The notes under the pieces are model-generated. The model worked only from the letters and a program-made list of their open reading frames with translations, made no database searches and was not told the origin of the DNA. From an uncultured Prevotella sp. (lineage in GTDB: Bacteria > Bacteroidota > Bacteroidia > Bacteroidales > Bacteroidaceae), in assembly GCA_944320105.1 (NCBI GenBank), contig CALUGA010000004.1:62001-126000 (forward strand): 64,000 nt of DNA. The letters run 5' to 3'. Positions 45,978-53,891 of this stretch are shown here, piece after piece; within the stretch, counting starts at the first letter, position 1; each line of letters starts with the position of its first letter. A program made the position numbers and the translations under genes.

Positions 45978-46748
45978 TTATTGCATGATGAAACGTTGCA
46001 TCAAGGCATTGGTATTGGCATTGTGGATCGGCTTGCCAATGTTAAGCTCTTTTATGGCATGCTCCATTTCATGCGAGACGGAGTTCCTTGTTCTCGATTC
46101 TGTAGAGTCTATGGATGTATAAAGAACCATTGAGTAGAGGTTGGAACTGATTACATAAAACGATATCATCAATGCCATGTCTTGCTCGATGTTGACCATC
46201 ATGACATAATTTTCGGACTCGTTCACATCGATGACGATGTATCTTTCTGTCAGGTAGTCGACCAAGGCGTCACCATAAGCCATTGCGTCAACCAAGACCG
46301 CTGAGCTTTTCAGACGATTGTTTTCAAAGAGGTATGCATATGACGTTGCGCCCCCTTTCCCATCGTACATGACAATATTCCCTTCTACCTTGAGCATGTT
46401 GTAGCCATCCATGAACGTGTTTACGTAAGATGGCGATGCGCCCCATTGCAGGCATGGTGTGTCGTAGAGGTTGTAGCGTGGATTGACCGTGAGTTGGAAT
46501 GAAGAGCTTTCGCTGCTTATGGTTGTCGTTCCAACCCTTTGGGCGGTTACAATGTTGCCGCTAACTGAGGCGATGAGCGGTTCTGCTGATTGCCAGTTGC
46601 CTCCAGTGCTTATTGAATAAGTTTCTCCCGTGCTTAGGTTCACGTCTTCATGCTTTGGCCCCTGCTGCTCGTCATCGTCGGAGCTGCATGACGAAAGGCT
46701 TGCCAACGCAAATATAAGTGCTGCCAATAATGTTAATCTCTTTTCCAT
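45978..46748 (-). CDS. Hypothetical lipoprotein with an Ig-like N-terminal segment
   Basis: 256 residues. A type II signal peptide with lipobox LSSCSS (Cys21) is followed by an acidic SDDDEQQG linker, which in Bacteroidetes favours export to the surface. About residues 40-90 resemble a short BIG2-like beta domain (SVSGNIVTAQRVGTTTISSES). The remainder (NPRYNLYDTPCLQWGASPSYV...) has no motif I know. It lies 63 bases behind the long-hairpin element and may be read from the same transcript. Confidence 0.75.
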   Translation of the reverse strand: MEKRLTLLAALIFALASLSSCSSDDDEQQGPKHEDVNLSTGETYSISTGGNWQSAEPLIASVSGNIVTAQRVGTTTISSESSSFQLTVNPRYNLYDTPCLQWGASPSYVNTFMDGYNMLKVEGNIVMYDGKGGATSYAYLFENNRLKSSAVLVDAMAYGDALVDYLTERYIVIDVNESENYVMMVNIEQDMALMISFYVISSNLYSMVLYTSIDSTESRTRNSVSHEMEHAIKELNIGKPIHNANTNALMQRFIMQ

Positions 46749-46811
46749 TTTCTTTGTTTTTGATGTTTTGTTAATGATGTTTGGCTTAGTCCTTGCTTAC
46801 CGGTTGGAGAC

Positions 46812-46991
46812 AATAAAAAAAGCGCGGACTAATGACTCAATCCGTGCTTATCGAGGTATCGCCAAACACCATTGCCACACAAACGAGTAAAAGCCCACGC
46901 CATAGGCGTGAGCATTGGCGTTTACTCTTGTGGCTTACGTTAAATTTGGCGATTTTCGATAAGCAAGAATAAAGCTAACGCTTTTTTTATC
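46812..46991 (-). ncRNA. Long-hairpin RNA or element A (6S-like shape), with terminator
   Basis: On the reverse strand this 180-base stretch folds into one long interrupted hairpin: TGCTTATCG with CGATAAGCA, ATCGCCAAA with TTTGGCGAT, an internal loop, GCCACA with TGTGGC, GAGTAAA with TTTACTC, and the tip CACGCC-TAT-GGCGTG. A terminator-like hairpin (GCACGGA/TCCGCGC) and a run of seven T end it. A TACATTTG box lies at 47046-47053. The shape recalls 6S RNA or the Bacteroidales-1 motif. The ends are also mirror images (ATAAAAAAAGCG), as in a small mobile element. It shares its tip with the element at 61331. The flanking bases of this 507-base gap show nothing else. Confidence 0.4.
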
Positions 46992-47216
46992 TTATGTCTT
47001 TGTCTTGTCTTATTTCATTGGCAATTTGGTTTTGGTTTACGTCTGCAAATGTACATATAATATTTGAAAAATAATGGAGTGCTGCCGGAAAATGTTTTTC
47101 CATGAATCATTTCTCTTTGCCTGTTGCCTGCCCTTCGCGCCACGGGCTGGCGGCCGCCTTTTTTAGCTTTTGTGTCTCCGCAGCCTGCGGAGGCAGGCAA
47201 AAGCCGTTGGTTTTGC

Positions 47217-47247
47217 TTTGCGGTTTGCTTTGTTTTCTGTACCTTTG
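47217..47247 (+). promoter_or_regulatory. Full Bacteroidetes promoter for the LuxR-type regulator
   Basis: TTTG at 47217-47220, 19 bases, then TACCTTTG at 47240-47247: an excellent match to the consensus. ATG 47256 follows 8 bases on, so the message is leaderless or nearly so. This fixes the start of the regulator. Confidence 0.7.
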
Positions 47248-47255
47248 CAAACCGA

Positions 47256-47858
47256 ATGGAACTCACAGATGCTCAACGGCCACGAATAGCCATAATAGAC
47301 CGCAACACGCTCGCCGCGTTGGGGCTGAAAGCCATGCTCGGCGAGGCCGTGCCAGTGGCCGAGGTGTGCGCGTTCGGGTCGTTCGCTGAGTTGGCCGAGG
47401 CCGGGGCGGACGGCTTTGTACACTACTTCGTGGCCTTGGAGGTGCTTATGGCCAACCGCGACTTCTTTGCCGTGCGGCGCAATAAGACCATCGTGCTCAC
47501 CCCGTCGGCTGCCGAAGAGGCGCAGCCGCGCGGCTTCCACGCCATCTGCACCGCGCTGCCCGAGCGGCAGGTCGTGAGGGCGCTGCTCGCGCTGGAGCAG
47601 GGCGCGCACGCTGGCGGGCGCCACCTGCCGCAGCAGGGGGGCAGCCGGGGCGGCGTGCTCTCGGAGCGCGAGGCCGAGGTTATGGCGCTCATCGTGCGCG
47701 GGTTCATCAACAAGGAGATTGCCGACCGGCTCAACATAGGGCTGGCCACGGTGGTTACGCACCGCAAGAACATAATGGAGAAGCTGGGCATGAGGAGCGT
47801 TTCGGCGCTCACCATCTATGCCGTGGTCAACGGCTATGTGGGCATCGACAGCATATAG
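47256..47858 (+). CDS. LuxR-type regulator with degenerate receiver-like domain
   Basis: 200 residues from ATG 47256. The N-terminal half starts like a response-regulator receiver (PRIAIIDRNTLAALGLKAMLG), but no phospho-acceptor Asp is found where one is expected (HYFVALEVLM), so it is probably not a phosphorylated receiver. The C-terminal HTH (LSEREAEVMALIVRGFINKEIADRLNIGLATVVTHRKNIMEKLGM) is of the LuxR/NarL type. The last 60 residues closely resemble those of the hemerythrin regulator at 50768-51727, on the other side of nrdDG. A role in controlling nrdDG or other anaerobic genes is inferred from this. Confidence 0.82.
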   Translation: MELTDAQRPRIAIIDRNTLAALGLKAMLGEAVPVAEVCAFGSFAELAEAGADGFVHYFVALEVLMANRDFFAVRRNKTIVLTPSAAEEAQPRGFHAICTALPERQVVRALLALEQGAHAGGRHLPQQGGSRGGVLSEREAEVMALIVRGFINKEIADRLNIGLATVVTHRKNIMEKLGMRSVSALTIYAVVNGYVGIDSI

Positions 47859-47885
47859 GCAGGCCCGTGGCTGGCCTGCGCAGGC

Positions 47886-47940
47886 ACAAACATAGGGCAA
47901 GGAGTGGCTTGTGGCCGACATCCTTGCCCTATGTGTTTGT
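47886..47940. terminator. Convergent intrinsic terminator
   Basis: ACAAACATAGGGCAAGGA (47887-47903) pairs with TCCTTGCCCTATGTGTTTGT (47921-47940), then TTTTGTTTGG. It ends the regulator gene, and its A-rich left side could serve nrdG from the other strand. Confidence 0.8.
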
Positions 47941-47979
47941 TTTGTTTGGCACTAAGTGAGTGGCTGCTTCGCCCCAGCC

Positions 47980-48444
47980 TCACTTCCAGAAGCGCGGCGT
48001 TATGTCGGTGAAGCAGTCGCCAGAGGCCCGTTTGTAGAGCCTTTGGTTGGTAGTGCGCTCCCTCAGGCAGCCTAAGTGGGCTATGTACGGGCCGAGCTTT
48101 ATGTAGTCGAAGTCGGCCTTGCGCACTCCCGCCGCAACGCGCTGGCGGCCACTGTACCACGCCACCTTAAGCTCCGGGTGCTCGTGGTGCAGGTAGTTGG
48201 CGAGCGCGTTAACGTAGGCAGGCTCGGCGTCGCCGCCCATGAAGCACACGCAGGTGATGCTGTTGCCGTAGCGGTTCACTATCGCCTCAAGCTCCATCGG
48301 GGTGAGCGGGGTGCCTATGTCCTGCCATAGGTAGCTGCTGTGGCAGCCCGGGCAGCGGCAGGGGCAGCCGGAGAGGTTGATGGCGAGGGTCACTTCGTCG
48401 GGTATTTCCTGGAACACCACGCCCGTGTTTACGTATTTCAGCAT
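47980..48444 (-). CDS. nrdG: Anaerobic ribonucleoside-triphosphate reductase activating protein
   Basis: 154 residues of the radical-SAM activase NrdG. The iron-sulfur motif is CPCRCPGC (C-x3-C-x2-C), followed by YLWQDIGTPLT and CVCFMGGDAEP (the GGE-like SAM motif as GGD). It makes the glycyl radical on NrdD. It starts 33 bases after nrdD ends, in the same operon. Confidence 0.94.
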   Translation of the reverse strand: MLKYVNTGVVFQEIPDEVTLAINLSGCPCRCPGCHSSYLWQDIGTPLTPMELEAIVNRYGNSITCVCFMGGDAEPAYVNALANYLHHEHPELKVAWYSGRQRVAAGVRKADFDYIKLGPYIAHLGCLRERTTNQRLYKRASGDCFTDITPRFWK

Positions 48445-48477
48445 GATTTTTCTCGGTTTGTTGTTGTCTTGCCTGCG

Positions 48478-50589
48478 TTATTCTGAGGCCAGCCAAGCCC
48501 CGGCCTTGGCGTAGAAGCGGCGTCCGGCTTCCTGCTGGCGCGCCTCCGAGAAGTTGCTCACGCGCTTGAGGTAGCCTATGATGCGCGTCATGTAGTCCAC
48601 GTTCTTAGAGTGGCAGGCGGGGCATTCGTGCAGGTAACGCTTGTCGATGTGGCCGCAGTCGTTGCACACGGTGTTGGGTATGTTGAACGTAAAGTAGTTG
48701 CACCCCTCCTTGGCTGCCACGCGCAGGAGCTGTCGGTACTGCGCCTTCGACAGGTGCTCCTCAAGGTTCATGTGGAGGGCGGAGCCTCCGGTGAGGTGCT
48801 CTATGTAGGGCGCGCCGTGCAGGCGGAACTTCTCTATGATGTCGGTGGAGCCGTCCTCAACCACGTAGAAGTAGCTGTTGTAGCAGTCGCGCGGCACGAA
48901 GTAGCCGTCCTCGCGGTCCCACTTGGCGTGCTTCACGCCCACGTTCTCTGCCGGGATCATCTCGCAGTTGAACATCACTTCCTTCGTGCGGTACTCGCGG
49001 TTCTTCTTTTCTATTATGCCGAGCACACCCTGCACGAAGGCGAGGTAGTCGGGGTTGTCGCTTATTTGCAGGCCCATGAACTCGGCGGCCTCCACGAGTC
49101 CGTTCACTCCGATGGTGAGATACTGCCGCGACATGTTTATGTAGCCCGCGTCGAACAGCGGGAGCATGCCGTGGGCCTGAAGCTCCTTGAGGTTCTCGTT
49201 GTAGGCCAGCTGCACCTTGTGGCACAGGTCTGTGATGTCGGCAAGGAACTCCTTGTAGTCCATCTTGTTGTTCACCGCATGCTGTATGCAGCGGTTCAGG
49301 TTAATCGTGAGCACGCTCTTCGAGCCTGTGGACACGCCACCTGCGCCGAGGGTGTAGCTGAAGCCGTTGTCCTGTATCTCGTTGCGGAGGCGGCAGCAGC
49401 TGGAGAGCGAGTCGGCGTTGTCGCTCATGTAGGTGAAGAAAGAGTGGCCCTCGGCATACATCTCGGCGGTGAAGTCGCCCCATTCCTCGTCGATCACGTC
49501 GCCGTCGCGGCTCAAGAGGGCCATCGTTTCCACCGGGAACGTGAGCACGGCCTTGGTGCGCTCGGCGTTGAACCACTTCATGAAGCGTTTCTGCAGCCAC
49601 GAAAGCCCGGCCCAGTCGGGCTTGCTCCCGTCGGGGAAATAGAACTCGCCGAAGAGGCTTTCGAAGTAAGGGCGGTCGTAGTAGGCTATGTTCCAGAACA
49701 CGGCCTGGTAGTTCCTGGCACCCGTGGGCTGGTTTATCGAGTATACTATCTGCTCGAAACAGTCGGTTATCACCTTGTCTATCGTGCGCTGCTTCAGCGA
49801 CAGGTCGACCACCTTCTGCGGCTCCTTGTAGTACTCCTTGCCGTATTCGAGGCCAATGAAATAGTTGAGGTACATCAGGAACTCGGGCGTGGCGCAGGCC
49901 CCGCTGAGCATGCTCGACACCATGAACACCATGTTTACGAAGCCCCCGCAGAACGACTTGAGGTTGGTGGGCGCGGTGGAGTTGCCGCCGATTGACATCG
50001 TTCCGCCTATGAGCCAGGGGTACATGGTGATGGAGGCACAGTAGTTGGCCAGGCTCGTTTCGTCGTTCTTATATATAAAGTGGTGGGTGAGCAGGTCTGT
50101 GTAGCGGTCGGCCAGCTCCTTGCCGTACATCTTCTTGATGCGGTCTGTGAGCAGGCGGCGGTTCAGGCGGATGAAGTTCGATTTGGGCAGCTCGCCTATG
50201 AGGGTGGCTATGTTCTTGTGCTCCACGTTGGCGTTGGCGTCGTATTTCGAGCCTGTGGCGGCGTTGGCGGCCTCGCAGTAGGCCGCGAGGAAGCGCAGCT
50301 TCTCCATGGTTTCGCGGTCCTCGGTGTGCCGCTGGCGGTACAGCATGAACGACTTGGCCACGCGGTAGAAGCCCTCGCGCATCAGCGCTTCCTCCACTTG
50401 GTTCTGTATGTCCTCCACCTTTATGCCCTCATGTATGTCGAGGTGGCTCAGTATCTTCGAGATGCAGCCGAGGTCGGCAGGCTCGCTTACGGAGTCGAAC
50501 GCCTTGATTATGGCGTTCATGATTTTGTCGAGTGAGAAGCGTTCGGCAGAACCGTCTCTCTTGGTGATTGTGAAGCTCTTTATGTCCAT
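48478..50589 (-). CDS. nrdD: Anaerobic ribonucleoside-triphosphate reductase (class III)
   Basis: 703 residues from ATG 50589 (MDIKSFTITKRDGSAERFS). An ATP-cone domain (about 1-90) is followed by the ten-stranded barrel. Near the C-terminus are the zinc site (VCNDCGH, CPACH) and the glycyl-radical loop RIIGYLKR. The longer in-frame start at 50697 lies upstream of the expected transcript start. The enzyme reduces NTPs to dNTPs without oxygen. The promoter carries a perfect palindrome. Confidence 0.95.
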   Translation of the reverse strand: MDIKSFTITKRDGSAERFSLDKIMNAIIKAFDSVSEPADLGCISKILSHLDIHEGIKVEDIQNQVEEALMREGFYRVAKSFMLYRQRHTEDRETMEKLRFLAAYCEAANAATGSKYDANANVEHKNIATLIGELPKSNFIRLNRRLLTDRIKKMYGKELADRYTDLLTHHFIYKNDETSLANYCASITMYPWLIGGTMSIGGNSTAPTNLKSFCGGFVNMVFMVSSMLSGACATPEFLMYLNYFIGLEYGKEYYKEPQKVVDLSLKQRTIDKVITDCFEQIVYSINQPTGARNYQAVFWNIAYYDRPYFESLFGEFYFPDGSKPDWAGLSWLQKRFMKWFNAERTKAVLTFPVETMALLSRDGDVIDEEWGDFTAEMYAEGHSFFTYMSDNADSLSSCCRLRNEIQDNGFSYTLGAGGVSTGSKSVLTINLNRCIQHAVNNKMDYKEFLADITDLCHKVQLAYNENLKELQAHGMLPLFDAGYINMSRQYLTIGVNGLVEAAEFMGLQISDNPDYLAFVQGVLGIIEKKNREYRTKEVMFNCEMIPAENVGVKHAKWDREDGYFVPRDCYNSYFYVVEDGSTDIIEKFRLHGAPYIEHLTGGSALHMNLEEHLSKAQYRQLLRVAAKEGCNYFTFNIPNTVCNDCGHIDKRYLHECPACHSKNVDYMTRIIGYLKRVSNFSEARQQEAGRRFYAKAGAWLASE

Positions 50590-50696
50590 TGTTGTTTTCT
50601 GTTTTGGAAAACTTTTTCTGCGCGTCCGGCAGAAAAGTTTCCCGTTTTTGATAACTTCTTGCTTGATGTTGCGAACGGTGTTCGCCGAATCGGACA

Positions 50697-50704
50697 CAAA
50701 GGTA
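50697..50704 (-). promoter_or_regulatory. Bacteroidetes -7 box (TACCTTTG) for nrdDG
   Basis: TACCTTTG on the reverse strand puts the start near 50690 and leaves a leader of about 100 bases before nrdD. The upstream palindrome covers the place of the -33 box. Confidence 0.6.
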
Positions 50705-50708
50705 CAAT

Positions 50709-50735
50709 AAAATCCGGTAGAAACCTACCGGATTT
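50709..50735 (-). promoter_or_regulatory. Perfect palindrome upstream of nrdD: operator or terminator
   Basis: AAATCCGGTAG and CTACCGGATTT surround a 4- to 5-base loop. It spans about -13 to -40 relative to the nrdD start, and on the reverse strand is followed by TTTTATT, 33 bases after the stop of the hemerythrin regulator. It may terminate that gene, be a binding site for a regulator of nrdDG, or both. Confidence 0.65.
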
Positions 50736-50767
50736 GGAACAAAAATGGAGTTGGCCTGAAATATTTC

Positions 50768-51727
50768 CTAAAGCTTTACATTGGATATGTCGACCAGTCC
50801 GTTGACAATGGCGTAGATGGTCAGTCCGGCGGAGCTGTGTATTTGCAGCTTGCGCGCTATGTTGCGCCTGTGGGTTATCACCGTGTTTACAGAGATGTAC
50901 AGGTGCTCGGCTATTTCCTTGTTCGACATGCCTTGCACGAGGCTCACCACCACGTCCTTCTCGCGGTCGGAGAGGGCGTCGGCGCTCTCTTGCCCGCCCT
51001 TGAACACCATCGACGATATGTTCTTCGTAACGTCGTTCTGCCGCGATATGCGCTCCAGCCGCCTTATTGCCGGCACGAAGATGTTGTCTTCCACCTCGGT
51101 GTGGAGCTTCAGCCACTCCTCGTTGTTGTATATGTCGTAAAGGGTCGACATGAGCTTGTGGTTGCGCTGGATGTCGGTGGGCAGGTATTTTATGATGGTG
51201 GTCTTCAGCTCCTTGAGCTTTATGTCGGTCTGCCCGTGGTGCTTTGAGAATGTCTCGATGGTATAGTCGCCGGTGGTCTGCCCGTCGAGCAGGGCCTGCA
51301 CGTATGGGAAGAGCGTCCGCTCCTCGTCGAGCATGTGCTTGCGCACTTCGTGCGCATACTCGTCGTAGAGTTTCAGGAGCAGTCCGCCGAGGTCGCCGCC
51401 GCCGTCGATCGACTCCTCAAGCTCGCGCCTTATGAACGGCAGCTGGAAGTCGAGGTAATACACGTGGCACGCCTTGAGGTAGTGCATGAGCGTAGGCACG
51501 GAGAGCTGGTCGTCGTCGTCGAACCCGTAGTAGCCGTTGATGGTGTAGTTTACCACAGCAAGGAAGGTGTAAGTGTCCACGCCGTTGTCCTCGCACGTCT
51601 CCCTCACGGTCTTGTCGCCGAAGCCGAGCTTGATGCCGAAGCTGCCCAGCGACTGCAGCACGTTGTAGTTGTCGCGTATGAGCGAAATCATCTTGTCGCT
51701 GGCCTCGTAAATCTTTTGGTTCTTCAT
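50768..51727 (-). CDS. Hemerythrin (RIC/YtfE-like) sensor fused to LuxR-type HTH
   Basis: 319 residues. An N-terminal ScdA/DUF542-like part (about 15-60: NYNVLQSLGSFGIKLGFGDKTVRETCEDNGVD) is followed by a hemerythrin-type di-iron four-helix bundle (about 80-235) with likely ligands in HVYYLDFQLP, HEVRKHMLDEERTLFPY, FSKHHGQTD and LHTEVEDNIFVPAI. A LuxR/NarL HTH ends it (LSDREKDVVVSLVQGMSNKEIAEHLYISVNTVITHRRNIARKL). RIC proteins repair iron-sulfur clusters or sense NO/O2; fusion to a DNA-binding domain suggests a redox-responsive regulator. It lies directly upstream of nrdD on the same strand. Confidence 0.85.
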   Translation of the reverse strand: MKNQKIYEASDKMISLIRDNYNVLQSLGSFGIKLGFGDKTVRETCEDNGVDTYTFLAVVNYTINGYYGFDDDDQLSVPTLMHYLKACHVYYLDFQLPFIRRELEESIDGGGDLGGLLLKLYDEYAHEVRKHMLDEERTLFPYVQALLDGQTTGDYTIETFSKHHGQTDIKLKELKTTIIKYLPTDIQRNHKLMSTLYDIYNNEEWLKLHTEVEDNIFVPAIRRLERISRQNDVTKNISSMVFKGGQESADALSDREKDVVVSLVQGMSNKEIAEHLYISVNTVITHRRNIARKLQIHSSAGLTIYAIVNGLVDISNVKL

Positions 51728-51755
51728 TGCGATACCTATTTCTGATTACCACTGC

Positions 51756-51763
51756 AAAAGTAA
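51756..51763 (-). promoter_or_regulatory. Bacteroidetes -7 box (TACTTTTG) for the hemerythrin regulator
   Basis: TACTTTTG on the reverse strand lies 28 bases before ATG 51727. Confidence 0.5.
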
Positions 51764-51940
51764 TAATTTCAATCCACACACACAATAGCCATTAGTTGGT
51801 ATTTCTGCGTGCCGCCGCGTGCCGTGATACACATTTGTGGCTACCCTGCCGCGCTGCATCGCATTATATATATTATGTATGCATGGCGGTGCAAAGCGCA
51901 AAAAAGTCGCAATGGCTGCTGCAGTCCGGCATTTTTTGCG

Positions 51941-51948
51941 TAAATTTG
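51941..51948 (+). promoter_or_regulatory. Bacteroidetes -7 box (TAAATTTG) for the thioesterase gene
   Basis: TAAATTTG lies 26 bases before ATG 51975 and supports that start over longer frames. It is divergent from the regulator box at 51756. Confidence 0.55.
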
Positions 51949-51974
51949 CCTGTGCAACCAAACAACAGACGACT

Positions 51975-52460
51975 ATGAGAAAGATAAGGAACCCATGGCA
52001 GGGCAAGTCGGGATACGATTGCTTCGGGTGCAGCCCCGACAACCCGCTGGGAGTGAAGATGGAGTTCTACGAAGACGGCGACAGCATCGTATGCTTCTGG
52101 AAACCGCAGGAGCACTACCAAGGGTGGATAGACACGCTGCACGGAGGCATACAGGCCACGCTCATCGACGAGTGCGCCTCGTGGGTGGTGTTCCGCAAGC
52201 TGCAGACCACCGGCGTCACCACGAAGCTCGACGTGCGCTACCGCAAGCCCATCATGACCACCGATGCGCAGCTCACCATACGCGCCGTGCTGCGCGGCAT
52301 GAGGCGCAACCTGGCCCAGATTGGCGTGACGATAGAGAACTCAATGGGCGAGGTGTGTACCGAGGGCGAGGCCACTTACTTCACGTTTCCGGCGGAGAAG
52401 GCCCGCCAGATGGGCTTCACGTCGTGCGATACTGAGGGCGACGAACTGTTGTCGATGTGA
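51975..52460 (+). CDS. PaaI-family thioesterase (hotdog fold)
   Basis: 161 residues from ATG 51975 (MRKIRNPWQGKSGYDCFGCSPDNPLG). HQ/HG motif WIDTLHGGIQATLIDECASWVVF places the central helix, with the catalytic acid probably Asp or Glu in LIDECA, followed by TTKLDVRYRKPI. The N-terminal CFGCxxxNPxG motif is usual in this subgroup. It hydrolyses an acyl-CoA of unknown identity in the cytoplasm. It has its own promoter. Confidence 0.88.
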   Translation: MRKIRNPWQGKSGYDCFGCSPDNPLGVKMEFYEDGDSIVCFWKPQEHYQGWIDTLHGGIQATLIDECASWVVFRKLQTTGVTTKLDVRYRKPIMTTDAQLTIRAVLRGMRRNLAQIGVTIENSMGEVCTEGEATYFTFPAEKARQMGFTSCDTEGDELLSM

Positions 52461-52479
52461 CGGCGGAGGGAAAAAAACT

Positions 52480-52520
52480 ACGTAAACGTTTGCGTATCTT
52501 CCGTGCTTTTCGTATATTTG
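52480..52520 (+). promoter_or_regulatory. LacI-type operator overlapping the -33/-7 promoter of the LacI gene
   Basis: ACGTAAACGTTTGCGT (52480-52495) is a near-perfect palindrome centred on CG, the classic LacI/GalR operator type. TTTG at 52488-52491, inside it, is a -33 box 21 bases before TATATTTG (52513-52520). Binding here would block RNA polymerase, so autorepression is expected. Confidence 0.7.
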
Positions 52521-52608
52521 CAACTGTGTGCCGCCCTGCGCTGTTTGCTGCCGGGTGCCGCGCGGCTGCTTGCCGCCCACAGTTCACCGATATGCAACAT
52601 CACTGCCA

Positions 52609-53667
52609 ATGCCCGACCGTAAACGAAGAATATCGCTCAAAGACCTTGCCCAGGAGCTGGGCGTGAGCATTGCCACCGTGAGCCGCGCCCTGCGCAGCAG
52701 TCCCGAGATAGGCAAGGAGATGCAGCTGCGCGTCAAGGAGCTTGCCGCGCGGCTCAACTACAGGCCCAACCCCTTTGCGCGCAGCCTGCGGCGCGAGGCC
52801 CCGAGGATAATTGGAGTGGTGATGCCCAACCTCGTTTCACATTACTATTCGGCTGTCCTCGACGGCATTGAGGACGAGGCGACCAAGGCCGGCTACTCTG
52901 TCATCAGTGCCAACAGCCATGAGGACTTCGCGGCCGAGGCGCGGGTGATAGACAACTTCATTGGCCTACACGTGGAGGGCATCGTGGCCTGCGTGGCGCA
53001 GAGCACCACGCAGTATGCCCACTTTGAGGAGCTGGCCGACATGGGCATACCGCTCGTGTTCTGCGGGCGCACCTGCCTGCCCGACCGTTTCTCGTCGGTT
53101 ACGGCCAACGGCGACGAGGCCGCCCGCCAGGCCACGCAGCACCTCATCGACACCGGCAGCCGCCGCATAGCTTTCATAGGCGGCCCAAACCACCTCGACA
53201 TGGTGTGCCGCCGCAAGCACGGCTACTTGGAGGCCCTGCGCGACAACCGGTTGCCCATCGACCGCTCGCTCGTGGCGTGCGACCGCATTGACTACGGCGT
53301 AGCCAAGCAGTCGGCGGAGCGGATGCTGAGCCGCCCCGACCGCCCCGACGCCATCCTGGCCTTCAACGACATAATAACCTTTGCCGCCTTTGCCGCCATA
53401 AAGGAGATGGGGCTGAGCATGCCGGGCGACGTGGCCTTGATAGGCTTTACCGACGATGCCCACGCGGCCTACGTAACCCCGCGCCTGTCGGCCATCGTCG
53501 ACCAGTCGCACCTCATGGGGGCCACGGCTTGCCGCCTGCTGCTGCGCAACATAGGCGGCGACATGTCGGTGTGCCGCGAGGTGGTGCCCCAGCGACTCGT
53601 CATCCGCGACACGTCGGCCAAGCGTTTGCCTCAGGCTGCAGGCGTTGCCGGGCGGCTCTGTTTGTAA
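52609..53667 (+). CDS. LacI/GalR-family transcriptional regulator
   Basis: 352 residues from ATG 52609 (MPDRKRRISLKDLAQELGVSIATVSRAL): the N-terminal HTH with hinge helix (LNYRPNPFARSLR) is followed by a periplasmic-binding-protein-like sensor domain (IIGVVMPNLVSHYYSAVLDGIEDEA, FCGRTCLPDRFSSV, RIAFIGGP, AILAFNDIITFAAFAAI). The effector is probably a sugar; no sugar genes are adjacent. An operator in its own promoter suggests autoregulation. A longer frame exists but starts after the predicted promoter with no similarity to the family. Confidence 0.92.
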   Translation: MPDRKRRISLKDLAQELGVSIATVSRALRSSPEIGKEMQLRVKELAARLNYRPNPFARSLRREAPRIIGVVMPNLVSHYYSAVLDGIEDEATKAGYSVISANSHEDFAAEARVIDNFIGLHVEGIVACVAQSTTQYAHFEELADMGIPLVFCGRTCLPDRFSSVTANGDEAARQATQHLIDTGSRRIAFIGGPNHLDMVCRRKHGYLEALRDNRLPIDRSLVACDRIDYGVAKQSAERMLSRPDRPDAILAFNDIITFAAFAAIKEMGLSMPGDVALIGFTDDAHAAYVTPRLSAIVDQSHLMGATACRLLLRNIGGDMSVCREVVPQRLVIRDTSAKRLPQAAGVAGRLCL

Positions 53668-53695
53668 GGTTTTACGACAAAATAACTGCCTTGCT

Positions 53696-53823
53696 TAACT
53701 AATTGATAATCAGATGATTTGCAGAACGGGTCGTTTCGCATTGCGAAACGGCCCGTTTTGCGTCGTGAAACAGGCCGTTCCGCGCTGCCAAACGACCTGT
53801 TTGGCAGCGCGGAACGGTACATG
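53696..53823. repeat. Palindromic intergenic repeat, locus 4
   Basis: CGTTTCGCATTGCGAAACG-type palindrome near 53732-53750, then CCGTTCCGCGCTGCCAAAC (53775-53793) pairing with its exact complement (53799-53817). An AATTGATAATCAG leader precedes it, comparable to loci 1 and 2. It lies between convergent lacI-type and aroB genes. Confidence 0.8.
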
Positions 53824-53891
53824 GGGTAGTGTTGTAAGCAAAATTCGCAATGCCTACCGGCTGCATAGCCCACCAGGCGGCGGGCAGTCTG

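Noticed and set aside
48610-49995. Open frame of 461 codons antisense to nrdD
   Set aside because: Antisense shadow of nrdD with no motifs or start signals.
50590-50697. Longer start for nrdD
   Set aside because: It begins upstream of the predicted transcription start, and the ATP-cone domain starts at ATG 50589.
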